Shown in pieces: positions 36,740 through 49,349 of a stretch of 64,000 nucleotides of DNA. Source of the stretch: Molossus alvarezi. Its lineage: Eukaryota > Chordata > Mammalia > Chiroptera > Molossidae. A program made the translations under genes and the position numbers. Location: positions 165,468,290 through 165,532,289 of the forward strand of contig CM073885.1 of NCBI GenBank assembly GCA_037176705.1, given 5' to 3'. How positions within the stretch are numbered: position 1 is the stretch's first letter; each line of letters opens with the position of its first letter. The notes under the pieces were generated by a model that saw nothing but the letters and a program-made list of their open reading frames with translations, ran no database searches and was not told the origin of the DNA.

Positions 36740-36801
36740 GCCTGGCCTGTGTGGCTCAGTGGATTGATCGTTGGCCCATGGACTGATAGGTCCCAGTTCG
36801 A
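36740..36801 (+). mobile_element. VES SINE head fragment
   Basis: TGCCTGGCCTGTGTGGCTCAGTGGATTGATCG to CCCAGTTCGAG, ending abruptly in the B box. Confidence 0.85.
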
Positions 36802-36910
36802 GAGAAGAATCAACCTTGAACATGAGTACTAACATAATACATGTTTCTCTGTATTTTGGACAGTCTTTTTAGAGTGGGTAAAATATGCCTTACATTGAAA
36901 ATATATACCC

Positions 36911-38762
36911 TTAACATCCAGAAATTGACGGCATTCTTATACACCAATAATGAACTCACAAAAAAAGAAACTAAAAAAACAATCCCATTTACCATTGCAA
37001 CAAAAAATTAAGATACCTGGGAATAAACTTAACCAAGGAGGTAAATGAGGTGTCTCAGAAAACTCCAGATACTGAAAAAATAAACAGACGAAGATATAAA
37101 AAAGTGGATGCATATACCACATTCATGAATGGAAGAATCAACATTATTAAAATATCCATACTACCCAAAGCAATCTATAGATTCAATGCAATCCCTATTA
37201 AAATACCAGTGTTATAGTTCACAGATCTAAAACAAATACTCCAAAAGTTTATATGGAACCAAAGATCCTGAATAGCCACAGAAATTTTGAAAAAGAAGAC
37301 CAAAGTGAGAGGGATCACAATGCAAGATATCAAGTTATACTACAAAATCATCGTAATCAAAACAGCCTGATATTGGCACAAGAACAGGCATATAGATCAA
37401 TGGAATAGAACAGAGAACTCAGAAATAGACCCAAGACATGACATGCAATTAATATTTGACAAAGGTGGCAAGAGTATACAATGGAGAAAAGACAGTATCT
37501 TCAATGAATGGTGTTGGGGAAATTGGACAGCTACATGCAAAAAAATGAAACTAGACCACCAACTTACACCATACACAAGAATAAATTCAAAATGGATAAA
37601 AGACGTAAATGTAAGTCACGAAACCATAAAAATTCTAGAAGAAAATGTAGGCAGTAAAATCTCAGACATCACAAGAAGCAGAATTTTCAGATACATTACC
37701 TAAGGCAAGAGAAACAGAGGAAAAAAAATTAATAAATGGGACTATATCAAACTAAAAAGCTTCTGCACAGCAAATGAAACCAGCATAAAAATGAAAAGGG
37801 AGCCGACTCTTTGGAAGAATATATTTGCCAAAGATATATTGGATAAGGGGTAAATATCCAAAATATATAGAGTACTCACACAGTTCAACAAAAGGAAGAC
37901 AAACAATCCAGTTAAAAAATGGGCAGAGGACGTGAACAGACACTTCTCCAAACATGACAGACAAATGGCCCAGATACATATGAAAAAACGTTCAATGTCA
38001 CTAATCATCAGAAAGATGCAAATTAAAATGACAATGAGGTATCACCTCACACCTGCCAGAATGGCTGCCATCAACAAATCTTCAAAAAGTGTTAGCGAGG
38101 GTGTGGAGAAAAGGGGACTCTAGTGCACTGCTGGTGGGAATGCAGACTGGTGCAGCCACTATGGAAAAAAATATAGTGTTTCCTCCAAATATTAAAAATG
38201 GAACTGCCATTTGGCCCAATGATCCCACTTCTTGGAATATATCCTAAGAAGCCTGAAACACCAATCAGGAAGAATATATGTACCCCTATGGTCATAGCAT
38301 TGCTATTTACAATAGCTAAGATCTGGAAACAGCCCAAGTGCCCATCAGTAGATGAGTTGATCAAAAAAAGTTGTGCTACATATACACAATGGAATACTAT
38401 GCAGCTGTAAGAAAGAATTATCTGTTATTCTTTGAGACAACGTGAAGGGACCTGGAGACTATTATGCTAAGCAAAATAAGCCAGTCAGAGAAAGACTAGC
38501 ATAACACGATCTCACTTATTTATGGAATATAACGAACAAAATAAGCTGATGATCAAAATAGATCCAGAGACATGAAAGTAGGGAACAGACTGACAAACTT
38601 CAGAGAGAAGGGGATGGGAGGGGTGGGAAGAGATAAACCAAAGAACTTATATGCATATATGACAATAGTGTAGGGAAGGTAGGATGGGGGTGGGAGTAGG
38701 AAGGAGAGTGGTCAATGGAAGAAAAAGGGGGAACATCTGTAATATTTTCAACAATAAAGATA

Positions 38763-38793
<31 letters not shown>

Positions 38794-38806
38794 ATATTTT
38801 TAAAAA
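36911..38806 (+). mobile_element. L1 LINE 3' part (sense), (AAAT)n tail
   Basis: Runs from mid ORF2 (ACATCCAGAAATTGACGGCATTC) through the RT/C-terminal region to CAACAATAAAGATATAAATAAAT. The frame at 37443-37703 reads as ORF2p; other stops and shifts make it dead. Imperfect possible duplication GAAAATATATACCCTT / AAATTATATACCTTTT. Confidence 0.9.
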
Positions 38807-39224
38807 GAAAATAAATTATATACCTTTTCTTACCCTCATCAGGAAAACTCTAATAATGAAAGGAGGGCTACTGTTTTGAGACATATTATTTAATATATAA
38901 ATTTTATACTTTTAAAAAACCTGGAATGGCCCACCAATCCCTTTTGAAATGGAAACTGTAAATATGTTCACATAAAAAGTGCATATCCATTTAGTATAAG
39001 GTTTTGGAAAGATATGGTACAATTTCTGATTAAAAATGCATATATTTATCTCTGTTACCTTCTAAATTCCCACTAAAATGATTTTTTAGAATGAATAATA
39101 AAAATACAAATCCATAGAGTAATGAGTTAAAGAGGAATAACAGAAAGTGAGAGATTTAAGCCGTTTCTTGGAAGCTGAAGAGTAGATGGATGAATCGCAG
39201 CTGACTTCACAAAGCGAAGAGCTC
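38807..39224. other. Unique AT-rich DNA
   Basis: Nothing recognised. Confidence 0.5.
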
Positions 39225-39242
39225 AAACCTATGTGCTTCCAG

Positions 39243-39478
39243 CCCTGGCCGGTTTGGCTCAGCGGTTAGAGCATCGGCCTGCGGTCCAGAGAGACCCGGG
39301 TTCGGTTCCCGCTAAGGGCATGTACCTCGGTTGCAGTTTGTCCCCGGCCCTGGGTGGCAGCCACTCGATGTGTCCCTTTCACGTCGATGTTTCTCTCTCT
39401 TCCTCTCTCTCCCTCCTACTCTATCTGTGCAAAAGATGGAAAAATGTCCTCGGGTGAGGATAAAAAATAAATAAATAA
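39243..39478 (+). mobile_element. VES SINE, young copy
   Basis: Perfect 18-bp duplication AAACCTATGTGCTTCCAG at 39225-39242 and 39479-39496; the sequence is close to the long-subtype consensus with a short internal deletion after CCCGGCCCTGG. Confidence 0.96.
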
Positions 39479-39499
39479 AAACCTATGTGCTTCCAGAGG

Positions 39500-40645
39500 G
39501 GCGTGTCAACAGGAAACATGCTGGCTTGAACCACAGAATCCCACAAAGGAACAGGAACTGGTAATCATGAGGAACTCCAGAAAACGAGGGGCTGGACACC
39601 AGAGAGTCCGTTAACACAGATGGACCCCAGCTCTTCTCCAAACCCTCCTGCACATCAGCAAGAGACAGGATGTATCACCCCTGGAGAAAGAGAGCCAGAG
39701 AAGCCACAAACTTGAAGGCATCAGTGACAAAGAAAGGGGGAATGAGCTATTCTAGTGAAAACGGGAATTAAGTGAGAGCATATATATGTACGGCACATAG
39801 GTTTCCCTAAACCCCCCTCCCACTAGACTATCAGAATGCTGACAGCCAGGGTTTTACCCTGAGTTGGGGGTTGAAGCATCACCTAAAGAGAAAAAAAAAA
39901 CATAGGTCACATACAAAAGATCAACAGGTGAGCTGCACGAATGAAGTCAGGCTTTTATGTTTTGTTCGGGATACCCATAACCTAGAAGAGCTCCTGGCTC
40001 ACAGCAGGTGAAGAAGAGAGTTCCACAGGTGTTATTGATGCATAAATGAATGAATGCATGAATCAATGCATAAATCAGCAATCACAATGGCGCCAGATCC
40101 AGTGACAACTTTGGAAGCTGGAAGAAATCTGAGCAATGCCTTTAAAATTCTGAACAACAGTGATTTCCAACTTAGAATTCTGGACTGAGATTAACTTTCA
40201 TGAAGTCGGAAGGTAGAATCAAAATGTCTTCAAACATGCAAAGTCTCAATGAGTTTATCTTTTTTGAAACGTTTCTGAGGAAAACTACTACTGGGGGATG
40301 TGTCCACCAAAATAAGGAGAGTACAGAAAGAAAACGCCTGAGGTGCAGGAAACAGGAGCCTCAGTTTAAGGGAGTGACTGAGAGAATCCCCAGCATGGTC
40401 CTGAAATGAAATTCTAGCAGCCATCGGCGGCAGGCTAAGGGAGGGAACCCCCTGACCACGCAGAGCAGTGGGCTCTAAGAGGGCTATTTCAAACAAGTTG
40501 AACCGATAGATTGTCTGACTATTGGACTGTATGAGTGGGGTTTCATAGCTCCTTTGGAAAAATGTAGAGTAAAATGAAAGCGAGTCACAAAACTAAGCCC
40601 AAAAAATTGAGCAGGAAAAAAAAGCAAAACAAAACAATGAGACCA
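39500..40645. other. Mostly unique DNA
   Basis: A possible L2 end lies at 39990-40080 (GCTCCTGGCTCACAGCAGGTG plus AATGAATGAATGC). Otherwise nothing. Confidence 0.45.
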
Positions 40646-40649
40646 CACA

Positions 40650-41310
40650 GAAACTTTCACATGGATACTGACAACAGCTTTTATTCATAATTACCAAAAC
40701 TTGGAAGCAACCAAGACATCTTTTAATAGGTGAGTGGATTTAATAATCTATGATACACTCAACGGTAGAATACTATTCAGTGTTAAAAAATATGAGCTAT
40801 CAAGCCACGAAAAGACATGAGGAAACTTAAATGCATGTTATTAAGCAAAAAGAGCCAATCTGAAAAAGTTACATACTGTATGATTCCAATTACATGACAT
40901 TCTGGAAAAGGTAAAACTGTGGAGACAGGCAAAGGATTAGTGGTTGCCAGAGGTTAGAGGGAGAGAGGTGTGAACAGCCAGAGTAAGGAGGATTTTTAGG
41001 GCAGTGAAAATACCCTATGTGATACCATAATGATGAATACATGACAGTATACATCTGTCCAAACCCACAGAGTGTACAACACTAAGAGTGAACCCTAATG
41101 TCAACTATAGACTTTGGGTTATATGATGCGTCAATGTAGGTTTATTGATTGTAACCAATGTCCCACTCTGGTGCAGGATGTTATCAGCGGGGAAGCTGTG
41201 CATGGAGGGTGGGGTAAGAGGTATATGGGAAATCTCTGTACTTTCCTCTCAGTGTTGCTAAGAATCTAAAACTGCAGCAAAAACTAAATAAATAAAGTCT
41301 TAGGGGAAAA
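40650..41310 (+). mobile_element. Older L1 3' UTR (L1MA/MB-like)
   Basis: GGTAGAATACTATTCAGTGTTAAAAAATATGAGC, ATACTGTATGATTCCAATTACATGACATTC, GGTTGCCAGAGGTTAG and CTAAAACTGCAGCAAAAACTAAATAAATAAAGTCTT. Confidence 0.8.
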
Positions 41311-41432
41311 AAATACAAGGAGAAAAAAAAGAAGATGCAATCACAGTCCAGTATGAGGTTTGGCTGTGAACAATACGTACAAACTCAAAATAAACTGAAT
41401 ATAGAATTAATTTATTAACAATAAATAAGACT

Positions 41433-41660
41433 AGCCCTGGCCAGTTTAACTCAGTGGTTAGAGCATCAGCCCAAGGAACAAAAGGTCACAGGTTTGATTC
41501 CTGGTCAAGGGCATGTACCTGGGTTGCAAGTTCGATCCCTGGTCCAGGTTGGGTTCGTACAGGAGGCGATCAATGGGTATGTCTCTCATGCAGATGTTTC
41601 TCTCTCTCTCTCCCCTTCCCTCCTTTCCACTCTATCTAAAAATATAAATAAAAAAATAAC
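41433..41660 (+). mobile_element. VES SINE, diverged
   Basis: GCCCTGGCCAGTTTAACTCAGTGGTTAGAGC to CACTCTATCTAAAAATATAAATAAA; no clear target duplication. Confidence 0.9.
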
Positions 41661-41664
41661 TTAC

Positions 41665-42100
41665 CTTAAAAAAATTAATAAATTTTAGGAAAGTGACTAT
41701 TAGGAAAGTGAAAAAAATGAGGTGTGAAAAAGTGTGTGTGTGTGTCTTTTTGTGAGGGGGGTGGATTCGAAGAGGACTAAATCTATTTCTTCCATAAATA
41801 AACTTTAATATATAATTAAATTTAAAATTTCAATTATAAAACTAAATTAAATGAGCTTTATAAACTAATTAAATCTTAAAAATCAAGAAACAGATGTAGA
41901 AGTACATGATTAAGAAATATGAAGGTAAATATCAGAAAAGTAGCTAACAGGCTTGGAAGTTATTGCCATAGCAGGGGAAAGGGCAGACAATTGCTATTTT
42001 TTGTCTTTTCAGACTGAGAAATGGCACACAGCACCTAGCAGGTGACAGGCACTAGCACTAGTCTAAGCCACATAAAAATGCTTTAGAAAAAGTGATTCAT
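41665..42100. other. Unique AT-rich DNA
   Basis: Short (GT)n at 41733-41743; nothing else. Confidence 0.5.
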
Positions 42101-42102
42101 GT

Positions 42103-44368
42103 CAGGCACACTTCACGTGATTGTGCTTCGCAGATACTGCATTTCTGATAAATTAAAGGTTTGCGGCAACCATGCGCCCAGCAAGTTCATGAAGCCATTT
42201 TTCCCACTGTGTTTGCTCACTTCTTGTCTCTATGTCACATTTTGTTCATTCTCACAATGTTTCAAACTGTTATGGTGACTTGTGATCAGTGATCTCTGAT
42301 GTCACTTAGTAATTGTTCTGGGGAGTTATGAACTGCACCCATACAAGACAGTGAACTTAATCTATAAATGTCAAGTGTTCTGACTGCTCCACCAACTGAC
42401 CACTGACCCATCTCTCTCCCTCTCCTCAGGCCTCCCCATTCCCTGAGACACAGTACTACTGAAATTAGGCCAGTGGATAACTCCACAATGGTCTCTAAAT
42501 GTTCACGTAAAAGGAAGAGTTGCACATCTCTTATTTTAAATAAAAAACCAGACATAATTAGTGAGTGAGGCATGTTGAAAGCTGAGAAAGACAAAAATCG
42601 TTTCTTGTGCCAAACAGTTAGCCAAGTTGTGAATGAAAAGAAAAGTTCTTGAAAAAAATTAAAACGCTAATTAAACGTACGAATGATAAAAAGCAAAACA
42701 GCCTATTGCTGATATGCAGAAAGTTTTCGTGGTCTGGATAGAAAATCAAACCAGCCACAACATTCCCTTGAGTTAAAGCCTAATTCAGAGCAAGGCCCCA
42801 ATTCTCTTCAAGTCTGTGAAGGCTGAGAGATATGAGGAGGCTGCAGGTGAAACATTTGAAAGCAGCAGAGACTGGTTCATGAGGTGTAAGAAAAGAAGCC
42901 ATCTCATGACATAAAAGTGCAACGCAAAGCAGCAAGTGCTGATGTAGAAGCTTCAGCAAGCTAAGATCTAGCTAAGAGCATTCATGAAGGTGGCTACAAT
43001 AAACAACAAATTTTCAATGTAGACTAAACAGCCTTATATTGGAGGAAGATGCCACCCAGGACTTTCAGAGCTAGAAAGATGTCAATACCTGGCTTCAAAG
43101 CTTCAAAGGACAGGCTGACTCTCTTGTTAGGAGCTAATGCAGTGTGGTGATTTTAAATTGAAGCCAATGCTCTTTACCATTCCCCAAATCCTAGGGCCCT
43201 TAAAAATCATGCTAAATCTGCTCTGCTTGTGCTCTGTAAACAGAACAACAAAGCCTGGATGACAGCCCATCTGTTTACAACATGCTCCACTGAATATTTT
43301 AAGCCTACTATGCTCAGAAAAAAAGATTCCTTTCAAAATAGTACTGCTCATTGACAATGCACCTGGCCACACAGAGCTCCGCATCCTTTCTGCAGCCCGT
43401 AGATAGAGGAATAACATCAGATTTCAAGTCTTATTATTTAAGAAAAACATTTCCTAAGGCTACAGCGGCCATTGACAGCAATTCCTCTGATGGATCTGGG
43501 CAAAGTAAACTGAAAACCTTCTGGAAAGGATTCACCATTCTAGATGCCATTAAGAATATTCATGATTCATGGGAAAAGTCAACTTATCAACATTAATAGA
43601 AGTTTGGAAGAAGCTGGTTCCAACCCTCAAGGATGACATTGAGAGGTTCAAGACTTCAGTGGAGGAAGGAACTGCAGATGTGGTGGAAATAGCAAGAGAA
43701 CTAGAATTGGAAGTGGAGCTTAGAGATGTGAATGAATTGCTGCAGGCTCGTGATACAACTTTAACCACAGAGGGGTTGCATCTTAGACATGAGAGAAGTG
43801 GTTTCTTTGGATGGAATCTACTCCTGAAGAAGATGCTGGGAAGAATACTGAAATGACAACAAAGAATTTCGAATATTACATAAACTTAGCTGATAAAGCA
43901 GTGGCAGGTTTTGAAAGGACTGAGTCCGATTTTGAAAGGAGTTCTGTAGGTATAATGCTATCAAACAGCATTTCATGCTACAGAGAAATCATTCGTGAAA
44001 GGAAAAGTCAGTCAATGCAACAAACTTCATTGTTGCTTTATTTTAAGAAACAGCCATCACAATTTTACGCAACCACCAGCCCGATCACTTAGCAGACATC
44101 AACATTAAGGCAAGACCCTCCACCAGCAAAAAGATTATGACATGCTAAAGTCTCACAAGACGGTTACCACTTTTTAGCAATACAGTATTTTTAATTAAAG
44201 TATGTACAGTTTTTAGACATGATGCTATTGCACACTTAGACTACAGTATAAGGTAAACATCACTCTCATATGCACTGAAAAACCCAAATATTCATGTGAC
44301 TCATTTTACTCTGATATTTTCTTGCAGTGCTCTGAAGCTGAACCCACAGTATCTCCAAGGTATGCCTG
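42103..44368 (+). mobile_element. Tigger1 DNA transposon, nearly full length
   Basis: Termini CAGGCACACTTC and GGTATGCCTG match the Tigger1 inverted ends. The 2266 bp length is close to the usual about 2.4 kb. It carries a decayed pogo-type transposase in the same direction. It is a eutherian-age fossil. Confidence 0.9.
42488..44150 (+). pseudogene. Tigger1 transposase remnant (TIGD1-like)
   Basis: A start-like ATG at 42488 gives MVSKCSRKRKS, then frames break repeatedly. DDE-domain and C-terminal pieces read in separate frames: [20 protein letters not shown] at 43351-43596, then 43569-43856, then [15 protein letters not shown] at 43811-44092. Multiple stops and shifts rule out activity. Confidence 0.9.
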
Positions 44369-44604
44369 AAGTATTCTTTGGTTTTTAAACTAGTTAATAC
44401 AATACTTAGCAAACAATAAAAATTGATTTAAAAATAGGACACGGCAATTCTCAAACTATGTAATTTAATTATACACAGAATTTAGATGTTTATACATTGT
44501 AATATAAAGTTAAATTCTTACTAGAGCACAAATCATTAATAATCTGGAACACCATGGACAAACAATAATGAGGCAGAATTTGCTTTAAAGTTCTACTGAG
44601 ATGC

Positions 44605-44755
44605 CAAGTAAAACTCATTGATTAAATATTTCCTCTATGCTGGGCTCTGAGTGCATTACGTTACCTCATTTAATCCACCTTGAGAGATAGACACAGGTTG
44701 TCAGTTGGAAGGTAGGTAAATGTTCCAAGGTCACACAGTTAGGTTGGTGTTATGA
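44605..44755 (-). mobile_element. MIR SINE (antisense)
   Basis: CTATGCTGGGCTCTGAGTGCATTACGTTACCTCATTTAATCCACC and CAAGGTCACACAGTTAG. Confidence 0.65.
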
Positions 44756-44902
44756 CTGAATGTTTGTGTCCCCTCTCCCCCCCAAAATTACAACCCCAAT
44801 GTAATGGTCCTTGAGAGATCATTTTGGTTAGAGAAGGTCATGAGGGTGGGTCCCTGATCCAGTGGGGTTAGCGCCCTTATAAGAAGAGACACAGAGAGCT
44901 CT

Positions 44903-44982
<80 letters not shown>

Positions 44983-45162
44983 AGGACACAGTGAGAAGGC
45001 TGCCATTTGCAAGACAAGAAGAATGTCCTCACCAGAACCCAACCACGCTGGTACTCTGATCTTGGACTTCCAGCCTCCAGAACTGTGAGAAATAAATATC
45101 CATTGTTTAAGAAACCCATTCTGTGGTATTTTGTTATGGCAGCCTCAGCTGACTAATACAGA
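44756..45162 (+). mobile_element. MaLR-type LTR with CT/CA microsatellite
   Basis: TGACTGAATGTTTGTGTCCCC, AGCGCCCTTATAAGAAGAGAC, CTTGGACTTCCAGCCTCCAGAACTGTGAGAAATAAA, GTGGTATTTTGTTATGGCAGCC...CTAATACAGA. A (CT)n(CA)n run occupies 44905-44980 inside it. Confidence 0.65.
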
Positions 45163-45251
45163 TGGGTTGAGGAAAGGTGAGAATTTAGACTCATCTATCT
45201 CCACTCTGCCTCTTAAGTTGTTTTATTTCTCCTGGCTCAAAATAATCCATC

Positions 45252-45286
<35 letters not shown>

Positions 45287-45590
45287 CATCCAGAGCTTCA
45301 ACCACTAGACCATGATGACTCCAGAAATATCCTACATAACCCCATTGACACTCAACTAGTCTCCCACAGACAGCAGCTATGAGAAGACAAAGAAATTACA
45401 CTCATTTTTTTAAAAATCTGAATTTCCAAAACTATGTTAAGATCTGCCACCTCGACTTAGGTCTTGGGATTCTTTCCATGAAAAACACCCTCTCTCCTTA
45501 CAACTAACACACTAATTCAGGTTATAGGAAGTACAGGCCACCGCCACTGTATGATTCCCCAGAATGAGCAAAGTTAGGTCTGTTTATGTT
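45163..45590. other. Unique DNA with (CA)n
   Basis: (CA)n at 45258-45285; nothing else. Confidence 0.5.
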
Positions 45591-45594
45591 TCAG

Positions 45595-45947
45595 CTTTAC
45601 GGGCTGACTTGTGTCCTCCAACCCTCAAAATTCATATGTTGGAGTCTAAGCCCTCAGCTCCTCAGAATGCTACCTTACTTGGAGATAGGGCCTTTAAAGA
45701 GGTACTTAAGGCCCTGGCCAGTTTGGCTCAACGGTTGGAGCGTCAGCCCGTGGACTAGAACGTCCCGAGTTCGGTTCCCGCTAAGGGCACGTACCTTGGT
45801 TGCAGTTTGTTCCTGGTCCCAGTTGGGGTCATGTGGGTGGCAACCAGTCGATGTGTCTCTCTCACATTGATATTTCTCTCTCTCTTCTTCCCTCTCTCCC
45901 TCTCGCTCTATCTGAAAATAAATGCAAAAATGTCTTCAGGTGAGGGA

Positions 45948-45982
<35 letters not shown>

Positions 45983-46288
45983 AGAGGTACTTAAGTTACA
46001 CTGAGGTCACATGACTAGTGTCCTTATAAGAAAAGGAAACAGGGACACAGACAGGCAGGGAAGACAGGCGAAGACGCCGGGAGATGATGCTCATCTGCAA
46101 GCCAAGGGGAATGGCCTGAAACAGATCCTTCCGTCACAACCCTCAGAAGGAACCAACTCTGTCAATAAAACTGTCCGATGGCTAGCCTCCAGAACTAAAT
46201 TAAACAAAAGTTAAGGAGAAAATAAGTTTATTTTGTAAAGCTACCTAGTCTGGGGTGCTTTCCTACAGCACGCCTAGCGGACTCACGC
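45595..46288 (+). mobile_element. MaLR-type LTR, split by VES
   Basis: TTGTGTCCTCC...AAATTCATATGTTGGAGTCTAAGCCC and GGAGATAGGGCCTTTAAAGAGGT, then GACTAGTGTCCTTATAAGAAAAGG and CTAGCCTCCAGAACT after the VES. Confidence 0.65.
45711..45980 (+). mobile_element. VES SINE with (AAAT)n tail
   Basis: Perfect 15-bp duplication AAAGAGGTACTTAAG at 45696-45710 and 45981-45995, splitting the LTR. Confidence 0.96.
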
Positions 46289-46289
46289 A

Positions 46290-47110
46290 GTCCACAGCGC
46301 ACACACCGGGGACCTTGACCAGGTCCTCTCACCCCCAGTTCCACTGATCACCCAGACAAGGATCCAAGCGCCTCATGTTTCTCCTTCAATTCCCATCCAC
46401 TTCTGTCATCTGGGTTTTAATTCAGGCCTGACCATGACAGGCTCCTGTTTGGTTTCTCAGTTCCTTTCCTTTTCAATCCATCATCTGCTCAGGGGAGTGT
46501 TCACAACAGATCCCAACCACACAGACACAGGTGCTGTGCCCACAGTGCAGCCACCTGCTCACCCAGGTGGCCACCTCTGGCGACCTGGGGAGAAGGGCAG
46601 GGGGCCAGAGTCGCAGCTCAGCCACTACCTGAATGACTGGCATGGCTGTCCCAGCTAAACCGCAGCCTGCCTTGCACTGGCCCAGATGCTCTCCATGTTA
46701 CAAGGCTCATCATGTCACCCCTCCAAGAAAGCCATGCAGGGGGCTCCCCAAACCTGTGAGATAATAGCACAATGATTAAGCTAGGACCACCCTCTGTTTT
46801 CTAGCACCTGTCTGCTTTTGCAGACACGTGTCCAGAGTTTCAGCTTCACAAACATCTTATTCATACATCCCAAAGTCTTTGCATGTGTCACAGATGTCTA
46901 CTTCCCTCTGTGTCCGCTCCCGGAACTTCTACTTATGCCGTGAGATTCAACAATGGAACCCTCACCTGTCCAGCTTCCCCTGGCCCGTCACACTGCCCTG
47001 GACACATGTCCATGACAGCACTCACACTGGATGGTCATCACAGATGCCTGTCACTCTCCAGGCTGGCTGTCACAGCTCCGGGACCCCGGCTGACCAGAGC
47101 AGGGCCTAAG
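46290..47110 (+). mobile_element. Possible L2 fragment
   Basis: CATGTCACCCCTCCAAGAAAGCCATGCAGGGGGCTCCCC and TCTTTGCATGTGTCACAGATG loosely follow L2 sense strand. Weak. Confidence 0.3.
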
Positions 47111-47114
47111 AACA

Positions 47115-48220
47115 CGTCTGGAGATGAGGACTGGTATGTTTTGCCGCAAACACTGGGCTGAACTTAGCAACTGTCTCCCTAGGGAAAGAAGTCCGTTTTT
47201 ACCCAAATCAAATTAGGCACCACCTGCATCTCACCCTCCTGGCACCGTTGTAAGATAAGAGCACATGCTCCTGCAGCGTAACGATCTGATGAATTGATGA
47301 ATGAAGCCATTAATAACCTTTGACTGTGTGGGAATCAGTACTGCTGGGAAGGAAATTTTCCAAAAAAGAGAAAGCCACAGTTTTGAGGGAGTCAGGATAG
47401 AATCGTTGGATCCAAATTCATTCTTTTCTTAGGAAACTTGGTTTTAATGAATTTATGGGGCGTGTGGTGGGCGTGTGGGTTCCCTGGACCTTCCTCAATG
47501 TACAGTGTTATCTCCCAAACGTGGCCTTTGGGCGAGAATAATGGGTGAGCCTGTGCCTATGACTTCGGGTAGGACACAGTCAATAAACCAGACTGGGGAC
47601 AGGTAAAGAGTCTGAGTTGGTTACTTGCAACTTGGGGAAGGTAAATAAGGGGGTCTCAGTGCACCTCCTCCGGCACCGTTGTGGTTTCCCGTGTCCCCTG
47701 AGAGGGCTACCATCTGGAGGTGGGCCCCAGAAGACGGCTAGAGCCCTCGAGGCTGCGTGCAGATTCTGCCCACACACAGGTGGGGTGGCTGTGACCTCCC
47801 AGCCAGCCAGAAGGCAAAAGCTCCATCCATCCGGAGGAGCACTCCCCTGGGGGATGAGCTCTCCTTCATTTTCAGGAATGGCTGGGGACTGGACTAGCAC
47901 CCTGGACAGCAGAGCTGTGGGCTCCTGGCCAGCCCCTGCAGCCCCCTTCTCCGCACTCGGTCTACTCTGCATCCTGCGGCCGCTGCACATCTACCTGCAT
48001 GAAATCTGATTTTGTCTGAAGGGATCCAAAGATCTCCTCTGGGCTGGCTCCCTGCCTCCCACCATAGCGGATGGCTCCCAGGGTCTCACCTCTATGCATC
48101 CCCGAGGCCCTCCACTCCTGCAAGTCTCATTCCTGACCACTTCCTGCCATTCTTGCCCTAAATGTCTGGAAAGATCACCTTCATTTAACAGAGGACAAAA
48201 CGACTTGCCCCAGTGTCTCC
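47115..48220. other. Unique DNA, no gene seen
   Basis: Open frames on both strands at 47580-48010 overlap each other and match nothing. Confidence 0.5.
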
Positions 48221-48224
48221 ATCT

Positions 48225-48425
48225 GGAGCACAGCCTGGGAAGCCAATCAGCTGCCCCTGTCAGCTCTGTGGCCTGGGACAAGTGACTAAACCCTCGGGTC
48301 TCAGTTTCTCCTTCTGTAAAATGGGAATATTAACAGTCCCACAGAACAGTGTTGCTGTGAGAATTAAATGGGGTCGTACATATCAAGCTGCTAATCCTGG
48401 CACAGGGCAGCAGCTCAGTAATTGC
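48225..48425 (+). mobile_element. MIR SINE
   Basis: GTGGCCTGGGACAAGTGACTAAACC, TCTCAGTTTCTCCTTCTGTAAAATGGGAATATTAACAG, GTTGCTGTGAGAATTAAATGGGG. Confidence 0.85.
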
Positions 48426-48429
48426 TCAA

Positions 48430-48870
48430 CCTTTCTGATTTTGTTGAGCCTGACACAAAGCCCGACACATTGCAGGTGCTCGTATCTAGGTGACTGTGCT
48501 CCATCTCAAGTAAACAGTATGTCAAACTTGAATTGCTTCCAAAACATGAAAAAAATGTGAAATCTGAATGCTGAGGGGGAACTTTGCCCATTTTGTTCAC
48601 TTCTCACCTCAGGATATTAAAGTGATTGTGTAGATTACCTAAGAAGACTTTTTGAATGTGATGTTCTTCAAAATTACATAAATCCTCTGCATAAACCAGC
48701 AACACAAAATGACCTACATTCATCAGCTTCATATATTTGAACCCCACCCACATACACACACACTGCATAGAACTTACACACAGCAAAACCGTGGATACCA
48801 AGCTGTATTTTCTCACAAAATCTCCCGCATACAAAAAGTTTAAGTACACAATTCAATGATATTTTTAGTA
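48430..48870. other. Unique DNA
   Basis: Nothing recognised. Confidence 0.5.
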
Positions 48871-48874
48871 ACTT

Positions 48875-49345
48875 GACAGATTTTCGCAGCCATGATCATA
48901 ATCCAGTTTTACCTCTCCATTACCCAAAAAGGTCCCTTGCACCCAATTTCTACTGCACCCTCACCCACAGCCTCAGGCAACCACCAATCTGCTTTTCATG
49001 TCTGATTCACACGATATTTTGTGTCTGGCTTCTTTCACTTAGCATAGTGTTTTTGAGGTTCATCCAAGTTGCCATGTGTATTCATATTTTCTTCCTTTCT
49101 ATTGCCGAATAGCATTTCATGTGTAGACAGACCACATTGTGTCTATCGAGTCACCAGTTGATGGACATCTGGACTGTTTCCATTGTTTGATGAATAAACG
49201 TTCATATCAATGTTTATATTTATGTGGACATAAATTTTTACTTATCTTGGGTAGATACCTAGGATGGAAATCCTGGATCATATAACAAATGTATGTTTAA
49301 CTTTCCAAGAGATTATCAAACCATTCCAAAGTAGTTGCGCTTGGA
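48875..49345 (-). mobile_element. Old L1M fragment (antisense)
   Basis: TTCACTTAGCATAGTGTTTTTGAGGTTCATCCAAGTTG, GTTGATGGACATCTGGACTGTTTCCA, CTTATCTTGGGTAGATACCTAGGATGGAAATCC, CAAGAGATTATCAAACCATTCCAAAG. Confidence 0.8.
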
Positions 49346-49349
49346 CTTC

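Noticed and set aside
37443..37703. Host gene with RT-like protein
   Set aside because: It is L1 ORF2 within a 5'-truncated, mutated L1.
43351..44092. TIGD1-like host gene
   Set aside because: Frames are broken by stops and shifts between flanking Tigger inverted ends, so it is a dead transposon copy.
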